Shown here piece by piece: positions 61,364 through 64,000 of a DNA stretch of 64,000 nucleotides (position 1 is the stretch's first letter; each line of letters begins with the position of its first letter). The notes under the pieces were generated by a model. That model did not search any database. It had not been told where the DNA came from and saw only the letters and a list, made by a program, of their open reading frames with translations. The position numbers and the translations under genes were made by a program. This stretch comes from Parabacteroides distasonis (GTDB lineage Bacteria; Bacteroidota; Bacteroidia; Bacteroidales; Tannerellaceae), in assembly GCA_021531385.1 (NCBI GenBank), contig JAFBIR010000001.1, positions 62,001 through 126,000 on the forward strand, given 5' to 3'.

Positions 61364-62092
61364 TTAGTTGGCGATCGGCAGTCGTTCCCAAAGCCAGTTG
61401 GGGATGAGCCGCCAGAAGAAGACCAAGAGGGCATAGCGCCAGTCGATGATGGCACGGCGCTTTCGGCGGTCGATCGCCTCCACGATCAATCGGGCCGCAT
61501 ACTGCGGAGAAAGACACATGGGGTAATGAAGCCCATCATTGAGCAGGGCCGTTCTCACGAAGCCGGGACGAATATCGGTGAAGGAGATCGGCCTTTGTTC
61601 TATCCGGCTGAGTTGAGCCAAGGCGTCGATGTAGCAGTTTTGGAAACATTTGGTGGCGGAATAGGAGGGGGCGACACCCAGTCCTTTCGTGCCGGCGATG
61701 GAGCTGATCACGGCGATGTGCCCGCCGCCATGGCCGGAGAAATAGTGGTAGGCGGCAAGCACCATGCGGGTGAATCCCTTTACGTTGGTCTCGATGGTGT
61801 CCATCTCGATGGCCTGGTGGAGGCAGCGGTTTTGATGGCCGATGCCGGAGCAGAGCAGGAAAATGTCCATGCCGCCCAGCTGGTCGATTAGCTTCAACAG
61901 TTGCGACGGGGCCTCTTCCGTCGTCACGTCAAGCTGTTGGAAGTGTACTTGGGTGGGGGCGATCGCTTGCAGGGCTTTCAGCCGCTCTATGCGTCGTCCG
62001 GCTACACCGACTTGATAGCCTTTCTTTATATAATGCTTGGCTACCTCGTGGCCGATGCCCGAGGTGGCTCCGATGATGATGATTCGTTTCAT
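61364..62092 (-). CDS. short-chain dehydrogenase/reductase
   Basis: 242 aa classical SDR. NAD(P)-binding GATSGIG at 8-14, a LLCSGIGHQ step (NAG-like), Ser in ISSIAGTKG, catalytic YSATK (Tyr-Lys), and a C-terminal hydrophobic segment (RYALLVFFWRLIPNWLW) that may anchor it to the membrane. It oxidises or reduces an unknown alcohol/ketone, perhaps lipid-linked. It lies downstream of copy B of the leader repeat, in the same relative orientation as the TlpA-like gene. Confidence 0.92.
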   Translation of the reverse strand: MKRIIIIGATSGIGHEVAKHYIKKGYQVGVAGRRIERLKALQAIAPTQVHFQQLDVTTEEAPSQLLKLIDQLGGMDIFLLCSGIGHQNRCLHQAIEMDTIETNVKGFTRMVLAAYHYFSGHGGGHIAVISSIAGTKGLGVAPSYSATKCFQNCYIDALAQLSRIEQRPISFTDIRPGFVRTALLNDGLHYPMCLSPQYAARLIVEAIDRRKRRAIIDWRYALLVFFWRLIPNWLWERLPIAN

Positions 62093-62093
62093 T

Positions 62094-62287
62094 TCTTTTC
62101 TTATTATTGTTACTTTTCTCTTGAAAGAAAAGTAACCAAAAGTTCAAGGCTGAACCCGCTTCGCTACTCCGCTCCCTCCGCTCGCTGAAGATCCGAAACT
62201 CGCTGCGCTCAAACAGCGGATCTTCTGATCGCTCGCTTCTTTCGCTTCGCTTAACGTTCACCGGCTTAGGCCGATTATGTCAAATGC
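62094..62287 (-). repeat. 194-bp dispersed leader repeat, copy B
   Basis: Reverse complement of 50979-51172, sharing FERSEF-like frames and the terminal hairpin (62109-62136, GTTACTTTTC...GAAAAGTAAC). It abuts the SDR start codon. Confidence 0.85.
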
Positions 62288-62297
62288 TTGGTTGATA

Positions 62298-62330
62298 CCT
62301 AATTCCTAACTCCTCATTCCTCACTCCTAA
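62298..62330. repeat. dispersed AT-rich intergenic repeat (TAATTCCTAACTCCTCATTC)
   Basis: Copy of the family seen at 5012, 37763 and 46410, just upstream of the SDR leader and at the 3' end of gltS. Confidence 0.6.
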
Positions 62331-63673
62331 TTTTTATTTACCCACCATTTCATACGCCATGCGAGCAGGAGGATGAGGGCGGAGAGCACGACGCAACCCA
62401 AGGAGAGCCAGAGGCCGAAGCCGTTGACGAAGAGGATGGGTACAAAGGTGATCAGCAAGATCTCGATGGGGGCAATGGGCAGGTAAGCCATCGCGTAATC
62501 ATCCATCGCCTTGCTGAACAGTTTCGGATCGACAATGCGCAGGAGGGCGATACCCATCGCCATGGTGCCCGTCCACCAACCCCACGCGAAGATGGTGCGC
62601 TCAAACCAATAGTTGTGGCTGAGGTGACGACCGAAATAGAAGGTGATGATGAAGACGATCAGCGCTCCGGCCAGCAACAGCACGATCAACGGAACGGCGT
62701 ATTTCACGATCACGCCTAACTTGATGGAGGCAACGCCACAAGCCACCAACATATCCGTGAAGGAGCTGCTGAGACGTTGGGTGGTCTGCGGATTGATATA
62801 GCGGGAGACCTTGGTCAGGTCGCATCCCTTCTTCAACAAAAGACCGATCACGAAGGCGCAGCTAAACACCGGCAGCTCTAACTGGGGATAATAGAGCTTC
62901 ACCCCTTGGCTCACCAAATAGCCGAAGAAGGCGACCATGCAGACGAGCGACATGTGGAAGGTGAGGGAGTCGATGGAGATGGAGGAGGTGGTCGCCTCGC
63001 CGATGGAGTCACGCTTGTTCTCGGGCAGCAATCCGCTGCGCAGCTCCTCGGGCAGGTCGTCGAAATCGGCGATGAAGGCGGTCTGTTTGTGCTTGGCCGC
63101 CCATTTCACCATGAGCAATCCGCCGATGATCGCGAAGACAACCCCCGCCGTGGCCGTGGTCATCGCCAAGCTGCGTGCCTCATCCCACCCGAAACGCTCA
63201 AAAGCGGCACCGATGGCCGCCGCCGTGCCATGCCCGCCATAGAAACCGGTGGAGAGCATGATGCCGAACGCATCGTTAAGATCCGGCCAGATCAATTTGA
63301 TCACGAAGAGACCGAACAGACCCATACAACCCCATTGCAGCAACATGCCGATTTGCGCGAATGCCCACATGGGACCCACCCGCTCGCTGATCTCCTTCAT
63401 GGAGACGTTGGGCGAGGAGAGGGGCAGCGCGCCAAACACCAAGGCGATCAGGATCGCCGCATAGGTGCCGATCTCGCTCGATAGGGGAATCCAACCCAAT
63501 CCGTTGGGGCCAAAGGTTAAACCCAAGAGGCCGGCGATGAGGCTGGGTGGTATGAAAAGCTGCTGAATGAGCTTGACTTTCACGCGAATGATTTTTCCGA
63601 TCAATAGTAAAATGGAGACAAATCCCAGGTCGGTAAAGAGGGTCCAGGGAGTGAAGTGTGTCAGATCTAACAT
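62327..63673 (-). CDS. gltS: sodium/glutamate symporter
   Basis: 448 aa from the ATG at 63673 (MLDLTHFTPWTLF); the open frame to 63766 has no start support. About 12 TM helices with two re-entrant motifs: GFYGGHGTAAAIG near residue 145 and a second region WGWWTGTMAMGIALLR near residue 375. These are GltS (ESS family) features. It imports glutamate with Na+. Neighbouring genes give no further hint. The substrate name is by family; other dicarboxylates are possible. Confidence 0.9.
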   Translation of the reverse strand: MLDLTHFTPWTLFTDLGFVSILLLIGKIIRVKVKLIQQLFIPPSLIAGLLGLTFGPNGLGWIPLSSEIGTYAAILIALVFGALPLSSPNVSMKEISERVGPMWAFAQIGMLLQWGCMGLFGLFVIKLIWPDLNDAFGIMLSTGFYGGHGTAAAIGAAFERFGWDEARSLAMTTATAGVVFAIIGGLLMVKWAAKHKQTAFIADFDDLPEELRSGLLPENKRDSIGEATTSSISIDSLTFHMSLVCMVAFFGYLVSQGVKLYYPQLELPVFSCAFVIGLLLKKGCDLTKVSRYINPQTTQRLSSSFTDMLVACGVASIKLGVIVKYAVPLIVLLLAGALIVFIITFYFGRHLSHNYWFERTIFAWGWWTGTMAMGIALLRIVDPKLFSKAMDDYAMAYLPIAPIEILLITFVPILFVNGFGLWLSLGCVVLSALILLLAWRMKWWVNKN

Positions 63674-63749
63674 GCTATTATTTGCTTTTTGATTGTGTAT
63701 TTGAAGTTTTTCGCAAATATAGATTATTTGTTTGAGAAAAACGAATCTT

Positions 63750-63783
63750 TTTGCCGTTCGATTCAAAATAGTCTATATCTTCG
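63750..63783 (+). promoter_or_regulatory. promoter of purF
   Basis: TTTG (63750-63753) and the -7-like TATCTTCG (63776-63783) are spaced by 22 bp; the ATG is 30 bp downstream. Confidence 0.45.
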
Positions 63784-63813
63784 CGACCAAAATCAAAAAA
63801 GTTGATTCAACAT

Positions 63814-64000
63814 ATGGAAGTCTTGAAGCACGAATGTGGCGTGGCCATGGTCCGATTGCTGAAACCGCTGGAATATTACCACGTGAAATACGGTAGTTGG
63901 ATGTATGGTTTAAATAAGCTCTATTTGCTGATGGAAAAGCAGCATAACCGAGGGCAGGAAGGAGCAGGTTTAGCCTGCGTGAAGTTAGAGGCAAATGCCG
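63814..64000 (+). CDS. purF: amidophosphoribosyltransferase-like protein, N-terminal part
   Basis: 62 codons are visible, cut by the window end. MEVLKHECGVAMVRLLKP starts with an Ntn-hydrolase Cys (processed after a short propeptide) and continues EYYHVKYGSWMYGLNKLY then EKQHNRGQEGAGLACVKLE, where RGQEGAG is the glutaminase motif. It catalyses the first committed step of purine synthesis. This Bacteroidetes form is longer than the E. coli type; the full gene lies outside. Confidence 0.88.
   Translation, partial: MEVLKHECGVAMVRLLKPLEYYHVKYGSWMYGLNKLYLLMEKQHNRGQEGAGLACVKLEANA

Overview
The window comes from a member of the Bacteroidales, probably Parabacteroides or a close relative. The evidence is the recurrent Bacteroidetes promoter -7 box TAnnTTTG (often with a TTTG -33 element), SPII lipoproteins, TonB-dependent receptors, GH20/GH29/GH30 glycan hydrolases, a Nudix-type xylose regulator upstream of xylB-xylA-xylE, and DUF6261-type proteins. 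The genus is inference; the order is well supported. No tRNA, rRNA or CRISPR array was seen.

Layout. 1-3.1 kb: the end of dapA, then a PhoR/PhoB-like two-component pair. 3.2-9.4 kb: glycan degradation (GH20 hexosaminidase, an esterase-GH30 fusion, a thioredoxin-like lipoprotein, a GH29 fucosidase). 9.5-12.3 kb: a decay zone with an Rpn-like nuclease, a broken AraC regulator and collapsed remnants of an acn-icd-gltA operon. 12.4-16.4 kb: an EmrAB-TolC-type efflux operon whose TolC gene is frameshifted. 16.7-18.3 kb: a DUF6261-like gene and a 43-bp minisatellite. 18.4-23.1 kb: an M28 peptidase, a membrane protein, a calycin-like lipoprotein and a TonB receptor in one operon. 23.1-32.1 kb: three copies or remnants of an 'AraC regulator | operator | target operon' module, with transposase debris, an acetyltransferase plus aldo/keto reductase, and a small protein/ABM/flavodoxin/TonB-barrel operon. 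32.2-37.7 kb: a permease remnant, then xylR-xylB-xylA-xylE. 37.8-43.7 kb: DUF1349, LuxR-type regulator, lipoprotein, outer-membrane barrel, and a histidine kinase with an unusual REC+Fis regulator. 43.8-49.6 kb: a TolC-HlyD-MacB/FtsX ABC efflux operon divergent from that regulator. 49.6-52.2 kb: a second DUF6261-like gene beside a 41-bp minisatellite, a 194-bp dispersed leader repeat, and a TlpA-like thiol protein. 52.3-61 kb: an accessory signalling/effector island. 61-64 kb: DUF2007, SDR, gltS and the start of purF.

The most notable region is 52.3-60.9 kb, transcribed right to left. Two paralogous protein kinases with BspA-type leucine-rich repeats are followed, with translational-coupling overlaps, by a DUF6939-like protein with a NADAR-like motif order, a DarT-like ADP-ribosyltransferase fused to a von Willebrand A domain, and a PP2C-type phosphatase. 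This resembles the kinase/VWA/PP2C triads known as TerY-P, here joined to a probable ADP-ribosylation writer/eraser pair. Just upstream lie a DUF1653 protein, a Cap4/DUF4297-like nuclease-fold protein and a degenerate phosphoribosyltransferase-like protein in visibly AT-richer DNA. A tandem duplication of the kinase plus the start of the NADAR-like gene is directly visible. Function as a conflict, stress or toxin-antitoxin system is inference.

Other points of interest are the deletion-fused acn-icd-gltA remnants, the triplicated AraC operator with constant spacing to its -7 box, a 42-bp operator-like dyad between the REC+Fis regulator and its divergent efflux operon, and several families of intergenic tandem and palindromic repeats.
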